Of a stretch of DNA of 64,000 bases, positions 46,001-58,430 are shown piece by piece; the first letter of the stretch is position 1; each line of letters begins with the position of its first letter. The translations under genes were made by a program, and so were the position numbers. The notes under the pieces are model-generated. The model was not told where the DNA came from. It was given only the letters and a program-made list of their open reading frames with translations, and ran no database searches. Source of the stretch: Dillenia suffruticosa (taxonomy: Eukaryota; Streptophyta; Magnoliopsida; Dilleniales; Dilleniaceae); the NCBI GenBank assembly GCA_033439265.1, contig JAVTVX010000004.1:10458201-10522200 (forward strand), read 5' to 3'.

Positions 46001-47050
46001 CTTTCCTATTTTCATTTTCTTCCTTTGATGCCCCTTTTTTGATTCACATTGTGTAATATATATACATATACATATACATATATACTTTTTTTATTTTTAA
46101 TTATTTTAAAAAGAACAGGCAAGGCCAATATGTAGAGGAGACAGGCGGCTTATTTGTGAGTCTGGCGCATGAGGAAGAGGAGACGGGGAACTTAAAAAGA
46201 AAAGCAAGGCCAATATGGAGAGGAAGACATGCCGTCACTTGTATAATGAATACATAGCGAAATACAATAAGCTTCGTTTGGACAATTACCAAAAACAAAG
46301 CAGTCAAATTTGTATTTTACCACTGCAGTAGGGGCCTTATTTGAATATTCAAATAAATTATTATTAATTTATTCAAAATTCCGTATTATTAAATTAAGTA
46401 ATATAGAAGTGTGAAACCATAATCATCCATTTTTTAAACTAAACTATTACAATGGAATAGATATTTAGTGAAACATTAGGGTAGAATGTTAAAAATCTAG
46501 ATATAAATTAACCGTAAAGATACAAATGTTGAGAATTTAGTCGAGAAAATAAATTAAGAAAAAAAAGAGTGGTTTAAAAAAATCTTAAATAGTTGAGTCA
46601 TCATTATCATCATCATTATTATTTTAACGTTTTCAAGATAGTTTATTTTTATTTTTTTACTATTATCTTCTCAATTTTAACTTTTAAATTTTAATTTTAT
46701 ATTTTTTTAATATTTTTAAAATATTTTTTTATTTTTGCACCACTATTATATTAGTTTCTCAAACAATTGACTTCAAAATTTGAAATTAAGATTTGATTTT
46801 TTGTTATTATATTTATAAAATATTTATATTTATTATTACAAATCTGGAAATATAATAATAAAAAATTGAATATTCAATCAATTCATTAAATTCAAATTAT
46901 TACAAATTTATTTTGATAGAAAATATTGACATGGTTTTGAAACCATATTAAACCTTAAAGCAATAATAAAAATAATTAGAAACTTAATACTCCATTACTT
47001 CAATTAAAATATTACAATAAATTAGATTATATAAAAAACTCATTTTCACA

Positions 47051-47769
47051 AATATTACACCACTGCTTTGTGTAGCAGAGCAAATGGTTAGGTGGCTTGG
47101 CTTGCTTTATGATATAATATTTATCGACTCAAATTTTTTGACACTACTAGATACGGGCACCCTTAATTTCCATACCCTGATAAATATTTGAATATGTTAT
47201 ATCATATTATGCATCAAAATCATATCAATTATTGAATTAATTTTGAAAATATTTGGGTTTCCTTTTTATACATTTACATATTTGTGACAATGAATTTTTT
47301 ATATAAATCAAAATTATTATAATATTTCAATTAAAATAATAGAGTATGAGGTTTTATATTATTCTTATCATTATTTTCTATTTTTAACATACTTTCAAAA
47401 CAATGTTCATATATTTTCTATTATCGTATTAGAGCCTTGTTCCAATTAACCTAATTTGAGTTCCCTCGGCAAAATGAGTTATCCATGCACCCACACTGGA
47501 GAGCTAGAGCCAAGAGCATGAGCCAAGAGTCAAGTATTGAGCTACTGCCTGGAGCTAGATCAAGATCCAAAGGCAAAGCTAGAGCCACAGCCCAGAGCCT
47601 ACGCCATGATTAGAAAAACACACTTATTATTTTAAATTCTCTATCCAAATTTTCTTTCAAAATCAAATTATTTTAATTATACCGCATTAAGTTTAAAAGA
47701 GAATTTTAGAATATAGTTTATGTCAAACTTGAATTAATTATTGATTTAACTCTTTCCTTATTTTTATAT
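47051..47769. other. Loop of the inverted repeat
   Basis: About 700 bp separating the arms. 47270-47440 is itself a diverged direct copy of 47760-47925, i.e. of the arm end. A low-complexity AGAGCCA/GAGCTA stretch sits at 47490-47610. No gene is seen. Confidence 0.55.
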
Positions 47770-48859
47770 TTACATATTTGTGATAATGAGTTTTTTTATA
47801 TAATCCAAATAATTGTAATATTTTAATTGAAGTAATGGAGTATTAGGTTTCATATTATTCTTATTATTGCTTTAATCTTTAATATGATTTCAAAACCATA
47901 TTCATATATTTTCTATCAAAATGAATTAGTTGAATTTAATAATTTGATTGAATATTTGATTTTTATTGTTATTATATTTCCATATTTGTAATAATAAATA
48001 TAAATATTTTATAAATATAAGAACAAAAAATTGAATCTTAATTTCAAATTAAAGAAGTCAATTGTTTGAGAAACCAATATAGGAGAAGTGAAAAAATAAA
48101 AAGTAAAAATATTTTTAAAATAATAAAAAATATAAAATTAAAATTTGAAAGTAAAATTGAGAAGATAATAGTAAAAAATAAAAATAAAAATAATAAAAAT
48201 AGAAATAAATAAACTATCTATAAAAACTTAAAACAATAATAACGATGATAATGATGAATCAACTATTTTATACTTGTTTAAACCACTCGTTATTTTTTTT
48301 ATGTTATCTACTCAATTAAATTCTCAATACTCGAATTTTTACGGATAATTTATATCTAGATTTTCAGCATTCTACTCTAATATTTCACTAAATACTTATT
48401 CTATTGTAATAGTTTAGTTTAAAAAATGGATGATTATGGTTTCACATTTCGATTTTAATTAATAATATTGAATTTTGAATAAATTAATAATAATTTATGT
48501 GAATATCCAAATAAGCCCCCTACTGCAAAGGTAAAATACAAATTTGACTGCTTTGTTTCTTGTAATTGTCCAAAGGAAGCTTATTGTATTTCTCTAAGTA
48601 TTCATTATATAAGTGACCATGTGTCTTCCTCTCCATATTGGCATTACTTTTCTTTTGAAGTTCCCCCCTGTCTCCTCCTGTTCCTCATCCATGGACTCCA
48701 TCCCCCTCCCTTGTCTGTTTCTTCATTACTTTTAAAATTATTAAAAATATAAAACGTTTATATGTAAATTTATATGTATATATATTACACAATGTGAATC
48801 AAAAAAGGGGCATCAAAGGAAGAAAATGAAAATAGGAAGAGGAGGTATCAGGATGGAGT

Positions 48860-49060
48860 TGAGTGATGAAGTTAGAGCTACCAAACCAAAGTAGCAATTA
48901 GCTCCAGTTTTCTTAAACATTTGCTGGTAATTGTTCAAGTCAAAGAAGGCATGGTCCTAGAGAGTGTTGGGCAAATAGCATGGCTAATTCTCCAGGACCC
49001 AAGTCGCATTTCTCTAAGAGAGAAATAGGGCAGAAGGAAAGAAGGCATGTACAAATCCAA
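48860..49060 (-). pseudogene. X8 half-domain relic (right arm, inner)
   Basis: On the minus strand the block equivalent to DHAFFDLNNYQQMFKKTGAN is recognisable, with a frame break before it. It is the counterpart of 45840-46000. Confidence 0.55.
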
Positions 49061-49239
49061 GAGTCTCTTGTCTAATGCAGCTGTTACTTGGCTCGCTTAG
49101 CTTGCGTTATGCTACCATACACAATGATGGAATAATATGGCAAGAATACCTAACACTTTCACCCAACCAAATACATGCATAATGAAAATAAGTCTTATTT
49201 AATTGGAAAAAAATAGAAAAAATGAGTTGTTGATGAAAA

Positions 49240-49500
49240 ACTCCGGTTAATGTAACTGTTGAAAAGATTACTAGGATCAATATGGGTGAGAATAGCAGCA
49301 TTGCCAAAGCTGCAAATATTTTCTTTAGTTTTGTGTAGTAACTATTGAAGGCATAACAGGTGCGATCCTTAACAGTGTTAGGCTCATAACAAGGTGGTTC
49401 AGTTGAATCTCAGTCTAGAGCTGTCTGCAACACCGGCCCGATGCTGCCTATATCGCTACATAACATATATATTTGTCCTTGTGCAACTAAAAACTTCATG
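49240..49500 (-). pseudogene. X8-domain relic (right arm, outer)
   Basis: The minus strand gives CYEPNTVKDRTCYAFNSYYT, then after one frame change CSFGNAAILTHIDPSNLFNS, i.e. the second half of an X8 domain. Upstream, at the cysteine-rich start, it is interrupted by stops. It is the counterpart of 42297-42550. The signal-peptide exon is absent. Confidence 0.6.
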
Positions 49501-49510
49501 TGAATTAGAA

Positions 49511-51997
49511 TTTATTGTCATATATTGTCCGCATTACTAAAGAGGATAAGATGATCGAGAGTTGTTTTTTTTTTCTTTCCATGTTCACAATTTATTTTAC
49601 AAAACTCAAAACCACGTAATCCAGTCCCGGGGGAAGAAAATATTATTTTATCTTGTGAAGACTATAAAAATGTTTCTTTCTATTTGGATAGGGTCATAGA
49701 TTTTTCTAAATTATTTGGCATTGCAGTAACAATTCATTTTATAGCTCCACATGCAAAGAATCATCCTCCACATAGTCTGGAAAATGACGAAAAACAATCA
49801 ATAACTTGGGAAGAATTAAGCAAGTTGATCATAAAGCATAGCTTTCTAATTTATACTTGACCTGATGCAGATTCATAAGTATAATAGAACAACTTATCAT
49901 AAACTTAACTCAAATAAGCACAAAATCAAACTGTAGTATGATTATTACACTGCTTATTATAGTCACTAACAAATGCCAACAACACTTGATTTTACCCAAA
50001 ATATAAGTCTTATTTATTCATGTCAATAATTGACGGGGTTATTGATGATTTATTTTGTCTCATATTTAAGGTTTATTCATTCTTGTCCGTCATTAATGGA
50101 GTTACTTGTGCTTGATTTTACTTGAAGTTTTGGGTTTGCTTCTACTTTTCAAGTAATAATAATGGCCCTTGATTTCATTTCCAGTTCAAGGCTTTTGGCA
50201 GGGAAGTAAGAAATGTAATATGCATAAAACTCTAACGACATGCCGTACGGATTATCCCAAATAGTGAAATCTATGATCACTAGTAAAGTATTGATACTTG
50301 TTTTGCCATAGCCTTAAAATTATAAGAGAAGGTAAATAATGAAGGATTGTTTAAAACTAATAGCAGTGAGTTACCTTAAATACTCTGGATAGTAATGTTG
50401 TAATAGAATGAAAAGATATTAGAATCTGTTATTGTATTTTCCAAATGGAGGGTGTTAACATAGTTAGAATCTACTGTTATGCATAAAAAGATGGTCAGAA
50501 ATTAACCAACACGGATTATCTTGAAACAGATTAATCAGAAAACACTTAAAAAGTGTTAGGTGAACAGATTTTGAAAGTAATCTTTTAGAGAGGAAACAAA
50601 ATTTGAGAGTAGCATGGGCATTGACAGATCGAGTGTGGTTAGGTCACAATTGAGATCATGAGATTAGAATGATTATTATAATAGTTACTGTTATTTTCTA
50701 GGGGATTAAGTTTCAAATTGTTATTATTGTAGTATTCTTGTTTTCTAATTATTCTTTAGTTAGTTTTTAATGAAAATTTATTTTTTAGTTAATTGATTTA
50801 AGAGAGGAGAATTGGAGTAAAAAGTGAGTGGAAGGGGCAACTTTGTCATTTTGTAGAGATAAATTTGCCATTTTTTAATCATATATAGTTAGATTTAACG
50901 AATCTAAGACCGATTTTGTCAAAATTAATAGTTGAGGGGAGGGCATTATAACAATTAATCAGATCTTTATTTCAAAAAAAAAAAAGAAAAATTGAAAATA
51001 TGACTCCTAAGAAACAAGTACAGAAAGACCCCTAAATTTACAAAAAGTTCAAAACATCCCCCACAGTTACTAAAATATATAAAATTAACCTTTCCATCTA
51101 TAACCAATTCATTTTTACTGTTAAAATTTAAAAAAAAATTAAAAATATAATTTTTCTTTTAAAAAATTAAGAACAAAAAATTAACTGTCATTCTCTCTCT
51201 CTCTCTTCTCTCTCCTTTCTAGCTCTTTCCTTCTTCCTTCAACAACTCAGCTTTCTGTCTCTTCAACATGCACTCTCTGTGTTAATCTCTTCAATATGCA
51301 CTCTCTGTGTTAAACTCTGAGTCTCTCTATTTCTCTCTATTCATCTGTTTTTCTCTCTATGGCTAAATTTGCCACCATTGCCAACCAGAAGGATGAAGAA
51401 CCACCTATGGGAGGTGGTAGTTATGAGCCAACACATTTTTCGTGTGTTGGCAGGTACCATCAACAGCTATAGAGTGGGACACAAAACCAAGTCGCTATTG
51501 GACCTATGGCATCAATATTAAATGACGAGAGTTGCCTGCGAGCGAAAACTAGCGGGACGTGAGCCTCTACCATTTGATGGAAGTAGAGGCCACAACTATG
51601 AGCCCCACTACATTTCTCGACTACTAAAATTAAATTAAATAACTCCAATTTCAGTTGATTTACCAAAATAAAATGGAATCCCAATAATATTTTATTGATT
51701 TTAATTTAAATTCACTTACTAAACCTAACCTAAATAACTCCAACATCGACTAACCGTTAATTAATATTGTGTATGAATCGTGAGATTTTAAAATAAAATT
51801 CCATTCCGAGATGAAATTTTATTATTGACTTTTTAATTATTTAAATAAATGATTTTAAATAAAAGTATGCATTTATGATAAAGTCTATATTTATTATTAT
51901 GAAATAATGAATCCTCACAAAATTAACTATGGACCCTAATTTATTAAAAAAACAAAAGAATTATAATAATTAAAAGAAAATAGAACAAAGTAGGGGT
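49511..51997. other. Unassigned AT-rich intergenic sequence
   Basis: 2.5 kb with no supported gene. CT-rich microsatellite-like DNA is at 51190-51350, with a near-direct duplication of ATGCACTCTCTGTGTTAA (51268 and 51296). 51360-51640 is less AT-rich, but its frames are short. Confidence 0.45.
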
Positions 51998-52502
51998 TGT
52001 TAGGAATTTTAAAATTCAAATCCTATGAATGAGAGTTAATGCATTCAAATAAAGTTAATGGTAAAAATATAAGCGAAAAAGAATTAAATATGATGAAAAA
52101 TGGAAGAGATTTAAATTGGGATGCATTTGACCACATTTAGGTGTCTCATTCAAACCTCCACACAATTAATCTTGTTTTCGATTATGAATATTTGATTAAA
52201 TTCTCATTGTGAGCAGCAATATTCTAGGATGACAATTATGGCATTTTAAAAACTCTCTGATGGTTGAGAGTCTATATAAACCCCCTCTTAGTGCATTGGA
52301 TTCCTAAATCCAATTTCAAGTCTCCACACCATCTATTGAGAGAAATTGAGGGTTTAGAAGGTTTATGCATGTCATTTGGTATTATCATAATTGTCAAAAA
52401 TTATCGGAATCCATAAACGTTCCAAAATCACCTCGACGCCATCACAATTGTCAAAGATCATCGAAATTGAAAATGGTCGAAAGTACATTCAATCTTTTTT
52501 CT
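51998..52502 (+). mobile_element. Ty1/copia LTR, 3'-truncated
   Basis: Plus-strand LTR starting TGTTAGGAATTTT, the same family as the LTR at 21765-22320 but diverged. A TATATAAA motif is at 52273-52280. It is cut off at 52502 by the gypsy LTR, losing roughly the last 50-60 bp. Confidence 0.75.
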
Positions 52503-54240
52503 TGTAACACCGACACTGCGGTGTCCGTACAAGTATGCAACCCTTGAAATATATATATATAGAGAAAAAAAATGTTTATTTATATTGATTTTTTATTTCG
52601 GGGTCTTTAAATTTAATTTTTGGAATGAATTAAATTGCCGTATTCGTAAATCGTAGCGAACCTATTATTTTGATAAAATTCACAAGCTAGCAAAAACGTG
52701 GGTGCGAGAATATATATGTGAATGTATATATATGCTTTAAAAAAAAACACTCCACAGCGGAGTGCTACATTTTGAGCCAAAACGCAGCACCCCCTGCATT
52801 TGGGAAATTAGTGATTAAAACCCTAATCCCCCCTTCTCTCACTCTCTCTACCCCCGACTCTTCACCTTCCGCGGCGCCATCTCCTTCTCCGCCGCATCCC
52901 TCCGTCGAGATCGATCGCTCCACCACCGCCACCCTTCCTCTTTCCCTCTCTAGATCATTCTCTTTCTCTCTCTCTTTCTGCCTCTCTTCTCTCTTCTCCC
53001 GATCTCCCCGCCGTTGCGTCTCTCTCTTTCTCACTGCCATCCTCCGCCGCGAGCGATCGCCAGAATCAGCCGCACGATCTTCCTTCCACGAGCGCGTCGT
53101 AGCTGTCGCTGCTCCAATCCTCTGCGAGCGCGCGACTGCAGCGCGATCTCCAATCCTCTGCGAGCGCGCACTGTGCGAGCCCTAGCGCTCCCCTGCACGC
53201 CTCTGCATGCTCCTGCACGAGCGCCAATGCGCCCTTGCACGAGTGCCAGCGCGCCCCAGCATGGGCTCCCCTGGACCAGCGCGCCCTTGCGCGCTTCTGC
53301 ACGAGTGCTAGGGAGCCCCTGCGCGAGCGCAGTGCGCATAGCACGCGACCTTCTGCGCAAGCGCTCGCCTCAACCTGCGAGCGCACACTCCAGCCCGAGC
53401 GCTTCAGCTCACGAGCGTGAGCCCAAGCCCTAGCCCAGGAGCGCGCCAACCCATGCGCACAGCCCACGGCCCACTGCAGCCGCAAAGCCATCGCCAGCCC
53501 GTGAGCGCACCAAGCCCGCGGCCGACGAGCCCGTGACGGCCCGTGATAGTCTGTGAGACCTGTAAAGGTAAATGACTCAAAGTTTTGATTTTTGTACTAG
53601 GGTTTCGAATTTCTTTAGTAATTGGACTTAAATTGCTCACCATTATTTCGAATTTGGAAATATTCAGGTTTTAGACCAAACCGACGGGCGAACAAAAGCT
53701 AGATCTGAGATCCGAGGAACCCTAGGTAAGAGAAATGAAATCTCTTCAACCTTTGGATAAAGTTTATCAAATTAGGTAGTATTAGTTGGAAAGAAAATTG
53801 AAGATTCATTACTAGACCCTTATTTGATATCGAATTGTGATGATTAATTAGGAAAATCTCATTGGAAACTCGAGCGATCAGATTTGAATTGGTTTTGAAA
53901 ATAGGGAGTGATCACCCTCCCGTATACTGTGAGTGAGATTTATTTCAATACTTTTGTTTAATGTGTAAACCCTGTTTTACAATATTTGATAAATGAGCAT
54001 GATTTGTAACGTATTTGAAATGTTTTGACTGGTTCTGAAATTGATTTTTGTGAACCGATGGAGTGTCCAAAAACTGTTGAAATATTGAAATTATGCATCC
54101 ATGTGATTGAAATATATAATGTGTCATTTTATGGTATATGTTGCATTTGGTTTGTAAACCTGATTTCAGCACATTTTGATACGATATTGGATTTGGCCTT
54201 GAGGGCTCGATATGTATTGTTCCGTAACTACAAAAGACAC
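52503..54240 (+). mobile_element. Gypsy LTR, 3'-truncated
   Basis: It begins TGTAACACCGACACTGCGG, closer at its tip to the 16165 solo LTR than to the main family, and joins LTR sequence of the main type further in. It stops at 54240 within the ACTACAAAAGACACC block, where an inverted LTR begins. No 3' end, primer site or target duplication is seen. Confidence 0.8.
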
Positions 54241-54325
54241 CATGAGTGGGAGAGAGAGAGATGCGGCGGCGGGGAGATCGGGGGAAGAGAGAAGAAAAGA
54301 AGAAGAAGAAGAAGAAGAAGAAGAA

Positions 54326-54356
<31 letters not shown>

Positions 54357-54579
54357 AAGAAGAAGAAGAAGAAAGAGAAGGAGAAGGAGGCGGCGGCAGC
54401 AATTACGCGGTGGAGCGCAGTGGCCGCAGGGGAGGAGAGGGAGGCAAAATCAAGGAGAGAGAGAGAAGGATTGGGTCTAAAAGCCTTAATCCCAAACTGA
54501 GCGGGGGTGCTGCGTTTTGTCTCAAAACGCAGCACTCCGCTGCTGTATATATATGTATATATTTTTTTTTTTGGTTATA
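54241..54579 (-). mobile_element. Gypsy 3' LTR fragment of minus-strand element
   Basis: The first ~339 bp of the LTR (tip mutated to TATAACC at 54579), next to the polypurine tract of the minus-strand element. The remainder is replaced by the oppositely oriented LTR that ends at 54240. Confidence 0.8.
54299..54373. repeat. (GAA)n microsatellite in LTR
   Basis: About 24 GAA units with one TAA interruption, at the same LTR position as the CTT run at 32991. Confidence 0.9.
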
Positions 54580-54593
54580 TTTTCTAACCCCCT
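54580..54593 (-). promoter_or_regulatory. Polypurine tract (minus element)
   Basis: The minus strand reads AGGGGGTTAGAAAA, identical to 32763-32776, abutting the LTR. Confidence 0.75.
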
Positions 54594-54627
54594 AAAAATA
54601 AGTTTCGTTCTCGAAACTAAAAGTAAA

Positions 54628-55198
54628 CTATACAGAAAACAGATGGGAGTACTGTTTCCTCATGGCTTCCTCAGGCTCCCTGGTCTGTTCCTCGACCTGG
54701 TCGCTCCTCCATAAAACTCTAACAAGAGGAACCTCTTGGCTTCGTAGCTTTCTGATCTGTCGATCCAGAATAGCCACGGGCTGAATAGGTAAGTTCAAGT
54801 CCTCTCGAAACTCAACTGGCGGAGCCTCTAAAATGTGTGAGGAATCTGACAGATATCTCCTAAGTACTGAGACATGAAATACATCGCGAATACGCGATAG
54901 GTCTGCTGGCAGCTCCAATTTATATGCTATACTTTCGACCCTCTCAAGGATACGGAAGGGCCCAATATACCTGGGACTCAACTTCCCTCGCTCACCAACC
55001 TCATCCCAGCACAACAGGGAACGACACTTCCTCCCATACAATGCCTCGTAAGGTAGCATGCCAATGCTCGCCTGATAGCTATTGTTATAGGCGAACTCCA
55101 CTAATGGAAGATACGGATCCCAACTCCTCCGGAAATCCATAACACATGCTCTAAGCATGTTCTCTAAAGTCTGAATGGTTCTCTCTGACTAACCATCC
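54628..55198 (-). pseudogene. Gypsy integrase C-terminal part, truncated
   Basis: The open frame runs from inside the integrase core ([27 protein letters not shown]) to the chromodomain-like tail and a normal stop. It has the Gln codon in RSDQVEEQTREPEE that is a stop in the plus-strand copy. Compared with that copy, an in-frame deletion of about 60 codons joins CWDEVGE to RGKLSPRYIG. The zinc finger and most of the catalytic core are missing because sequence upstream of about 55200 was replaced by the small LTR element. Confidence 0.8.
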
Positions 55199-55215
55199 GT
55201 CTAGGGTTGATATGT

Positions 55216-57151
55216 TGATGTGAACCCGTTGGGTATAAAAACCCTAGAACCCACGAACAAGTTAATTTAGCCCAAAAATCGTCCCAACGAATTATTTGAA
55301 CCGGTGGAATTAAAAACCTCAACCCTTGCCCTAAAGGAGGAAGAACCTAAGGTATATGACCTTAGACCCGTTTCTCACTAGATCAAGAACCTTGGTATAA
55401 AGATGGAATGAATGACGCCACAACCTAGATGGTTCGAAACCTAGATTGATAAGTCAAAGAACTAAACAAGACTCATATCTTGAATAAGTTCAAAGTTCTC
55501 AAAATAACAAGACCTATGTGAAGAATCCTCACAATTTATTAATTCTCTCCCAAGTGTTGTTTTTTTACACAATGTATAATGACCTATTTATAGGCTAAAG
55601 GTAAAAACATAATTGGCAACTAAAAATTTAGAAACTCCTTAAACAATAAAGAATTAGGAAACTAAACATAAGTTACAAAAAATTAAAATTAGGAAACTAA
55701 ATAAATCAAACTATTTTGACCAAGTCTTGCTACTATTTTTTCTTTATTTTCGTCCTCCCTTGGTCTTGGGTAGTTTTGGGCCCTTTTATTTTTCCAACTG
55801 GGCTTGCATGAGCATAATTGAGGCCCTTTTTAGTTCTTCATTCATTTGGGCTTCAATTTCTTATTGTAAAACCCTATGAATTAAGTCATTCAGTATTTCT
55901 TTGGACCTTTTAACTCGAACTTTTGTTACTGGCCCAACTGGAACTTGAGTTGAATCTTGTAAATTTCTTACAGTCTTGATAATCACATCATTCCCCCTTC
56001 TTGACAACTATTTGTCCCCAAATCGTCACCTATGTGAAAATGCATCCGCAGCCGCATTTTGCTTGGAAAAAGTCTCAACGAATTCAATCCATCAAACATA
56101 TCTCTTACCATCTTAATGAATTAACAACTCTTTGAATCTAACTCAAAAATAATTGTCTTGTGAAATTCACAGAAAGAATAACAAGAAAAATAAAGAAGGA
56201 AAATAAGTGAAAAATAAAGAAGTCGCAAATTTGGAAAAATTCCAAATTAAGAAAGAAACAAAGATGGAATGAATTGAATAAGAAAAGTGAATAAAGGAAG
56301 AAAATAAAGAAGGTGAACAAATAAGAAAAAATAAGAAATAAAGAAAAAACAATAAAAGAAAAGAAAAAAAATTGGAAGCTGCCTTTGTTTTATGAAAAAT
56401 TGTAGACAAATATGAACAATTATAGACAAGTATGATCAACTCGAAGGGTAACCCGAAATAACTCTGATACCAACTGATGTGAACCCGTTGGGTATAAAAA
56501 CCCTAGAACCCACGAACAAGTTAATTTAGCCCAAAAATCGTCCCAACGAATTATTTAAACCGGTGGAATTAAAAACCTCAACCCTTACCCTAAAGGAGGA
56601 AGAACCTAAGGTATATGACCTTAGAACCGTTTCTCACTAGATCAAGAACCTTGGTATAAAGATGGAATGAATGACGCCACAACCTAGATGGTTCGAAACC
56701 TAGATTGATAAGTCAAAGAACTAAACAAGACTCATATCTTGAATAAGTTCAAAGTTCTCAAAATAACAAGACCTATGTGAAGAATCCTCACAATTTATTA
56801 ATTCTCTCCCAAGTGTTGTTTTTTTACACAATGTATAATGACCTATTTATAGGCTAAAGGTAAAAACATAATTGGCAACTAAAAATTTAGAAACTCCCTA
56901 AACAATAAATAATTAGGAAACTAAACATAAGTTACAAAAAATTAAAATTAGGAAACTAAATAAATCAAACTACTTTGACCAAGTCTTGCTGCTATTTTTT
57001 CTTTATTTTCGTCCTCCCTTGGTCTTGGGTAGTTTTGGGCCCTTTTATTCTTCCAACTGGGATTGCATGAGCATAATTGAGGCCCCTTTTAGTTCTTCAT
57101 TCATTTGGACTTCAATTTCTTATTGTAAAACCCTCTGAATTAAGTCATTCA
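55216..57151 (-). mobile_element. Small non-autonomous LTR retrotransposon
   Basis: Two 677-bp LTRs (55216-55892 and 56475-57151) flank a 582-bp interior without coding capacity. On the minus strand the LTR reads TGAATGACTT...GGGTTCACATCA, a tRNA-Met type primer site (TGGTATCAGAG, 56462-56472) abuts the 5' LTR, and each LTR holds a TATAAATA box (55585-55592 and 56844-56851). The LTRs are equal in length and differ at only about ten positions, so the insertion is fairly recent. No target duplication is evident and about 1.3 kb of the host gypsy element (equivalent to 30615-31945) is missing at the site. Confidence 0.85.
56462..56472 (-). promoter_or_regulatory. PBS of the small LTR element
   Basis: TGGTATCAGAG on the minus strand, two bases inside the 5' LTR; it matches the initiator tRNA-Met 3' end over 11 bases. 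Confidence 0.75.
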
Positions 57152-58430
57152 GTATTTCTGATACTGTTTGTGGCTACTCCCATCTCAATATAGCCTCAAC
57201 TTTCTGCGGATCAACAAAGATACCCTTCGCAGAAACTATGTGGCCAAGAAAACCAATCTGTCGCAGCCAAAATTCACACTTAGTGAACTTGGCATAAAGT
57301 TGTCTCTCACGAAGAGTCTGCAGATCACCCTAAGGTGCTGAGCATGCTCATCATCACTCCGCGAGTAGACTAAGATATCATCAATAAAAACAATGACGAA
57401 TTGGTCCAAATAATCGTGAAAAATTTGGTTCATTAGGTCCATAAATGCGGCATGAGCATTAGTCAACCCAAACGGCATGACCAAAAACTCATAATGTTCG
57501 TATCTGGTGTGGAAAGTCGTCTTTTGCATATCTTGACTCCTAATCCGCAACTGATGATATCCCGATCGAAGATCAATCTTCGAGAAAACTTAGGCACCTT
57601 ACAATTGATCAAATAAATCATCTATGCGATGCAACGGATATCTATTCTTCATTGTCACCCGATTAAGCTGTCTGTAATCCACACACAATCTCAGTGAGCT
57701 GTCCTTTTTCTTTACAAACAGCACTGGAGCGCCCTAAGGGGACGTGCTAGGATGGATAAACTCCTTATCCAGTAACTCCTGCAGCTGGACCTTGAGCTCT
57801 CTCAGCTCAGCCGGTGCCATCCTATATGGCGGCATAGAGATAGGGGTAGTCCCTGGAGCTAAATCGATCTCAAAGTCAAACTGCCAAACCGGTGGTAATC
57901 TGGGTAACTCCTCGAGGAAAATATCAGGAAAGTCCTATACCACTGGGACATCCTCCAGTCTCGGTCCCTGAGCAGTGGTGTCAATGATATGAGCCAGGTA
58001 AGCCGCACATCCGCGGCGAATCATGCGTTTGGCCTCTAAAACTGAAATGACACAGCGGGGTAAAACCCGCCTCTCGCCCTCAAAAATCAACACTGGCTGA
58101 TCGGGTCTTCGAAACTCCACCTGCTTCTTAAAGCATTCAACTGAAACCCGATAATATGTAGCCAATCCATCCCCAAGATAGCATCAAAATCAGTCATGGC
58201 GAGGGGGATTAGATCTGCCTTCAGCACTGTATCCCCAACTTTGATCTCACATTTTCTATACACTGTGTCGCGTACAATCTGCTCACCTAGAGGAGTGATG
58301 ACCGATATCTCCTCGTCTAAAGGTGAGAGCGGTCTGTCAGAGTATCGGGAGAATTTATCGCTCACATACGAATAGTTAGACCCCTTGTCAATAAGGATAC
58401 GAGCATCTATTCCAAAAATGGGTAGAGTAC
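57152..58430 (-). pseudogene. Gypsy protease and partial RT (minus element), disabled
   Basis: Protease begins at the intron-like segment (IGTLPIFGIDARILIDKGSN; the active-site triad reads D-K-G, a Thr-to-Lys change that should abolish catalysis) and includes ILGMDWLH. A frameshift near 58150 divides it from FEGERRVLPRCVISVLEAKR. RT follows: [13 protein letters not shown], then after frame changes [40 protein letters not shown] and the catalytic FIDDILVYS (about 57360-57395). It breaks off at 57151 where the small LTR element lies; RNase H and the N-terminal integrase are gone. Confidence 0.8.

Larger units (their letters stand above)
42169..47050 (+). repeat. Left arm of large inverted repeat
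   Basis: Pairs with 47770-49510 in inverted orientation: X8 relic, spacer, second X8 half-domain, then AT-rich DNA to about 47050. It is interrupted by a 297-bp insertion (42558-42854) and a solo gypsy LTR (42959-45682); without these it is about 1.9 kb. Landmark matches include 46331-46395 with about 48460-48530, 46430-46520 with 48340-48460, and 46760-47050 with 47770-48080. Confidence 0.8.
47770..49510 (-). repeat. Right arm of large inverted repeat
   Basis: Inverted counterpart of 42169-47050 lacking the two insertions, so it preserves the older arrangement: two X8 relic blocks separated by about 180 bp of spacer, then AT-rich DNA towards the loop. Many substitutions and small indels relative to the left arm show that the duplication is old. 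Confidence 0.8.

Noticed and set aside
42169..49510. Fold-back or Helitron-type transposon as explanation for the inverted repeat
   Set aside because: No target duplication or conserved terminal motif was found at the outer ends, and the arms carry gene relics; local inverted duplication fits better.
52718..53643. Proline/serine/arginine-rich frames in the LTR GC zone (also 1051-1285, 16488-17257, 45075-45599, 62037-62480)
   Set aside because: They lie in the same part of every gypsy LTR, differ in frame from copy to copy, and consist of minisatellite translations.
56138..56439. Phe/Leu-rich hydrophobic frames resembling a membrane protein
   Set aside because: Translation of an A-rich GAAAATAAAGAA stretch in the interior of the small LTR element; no family resemblance.
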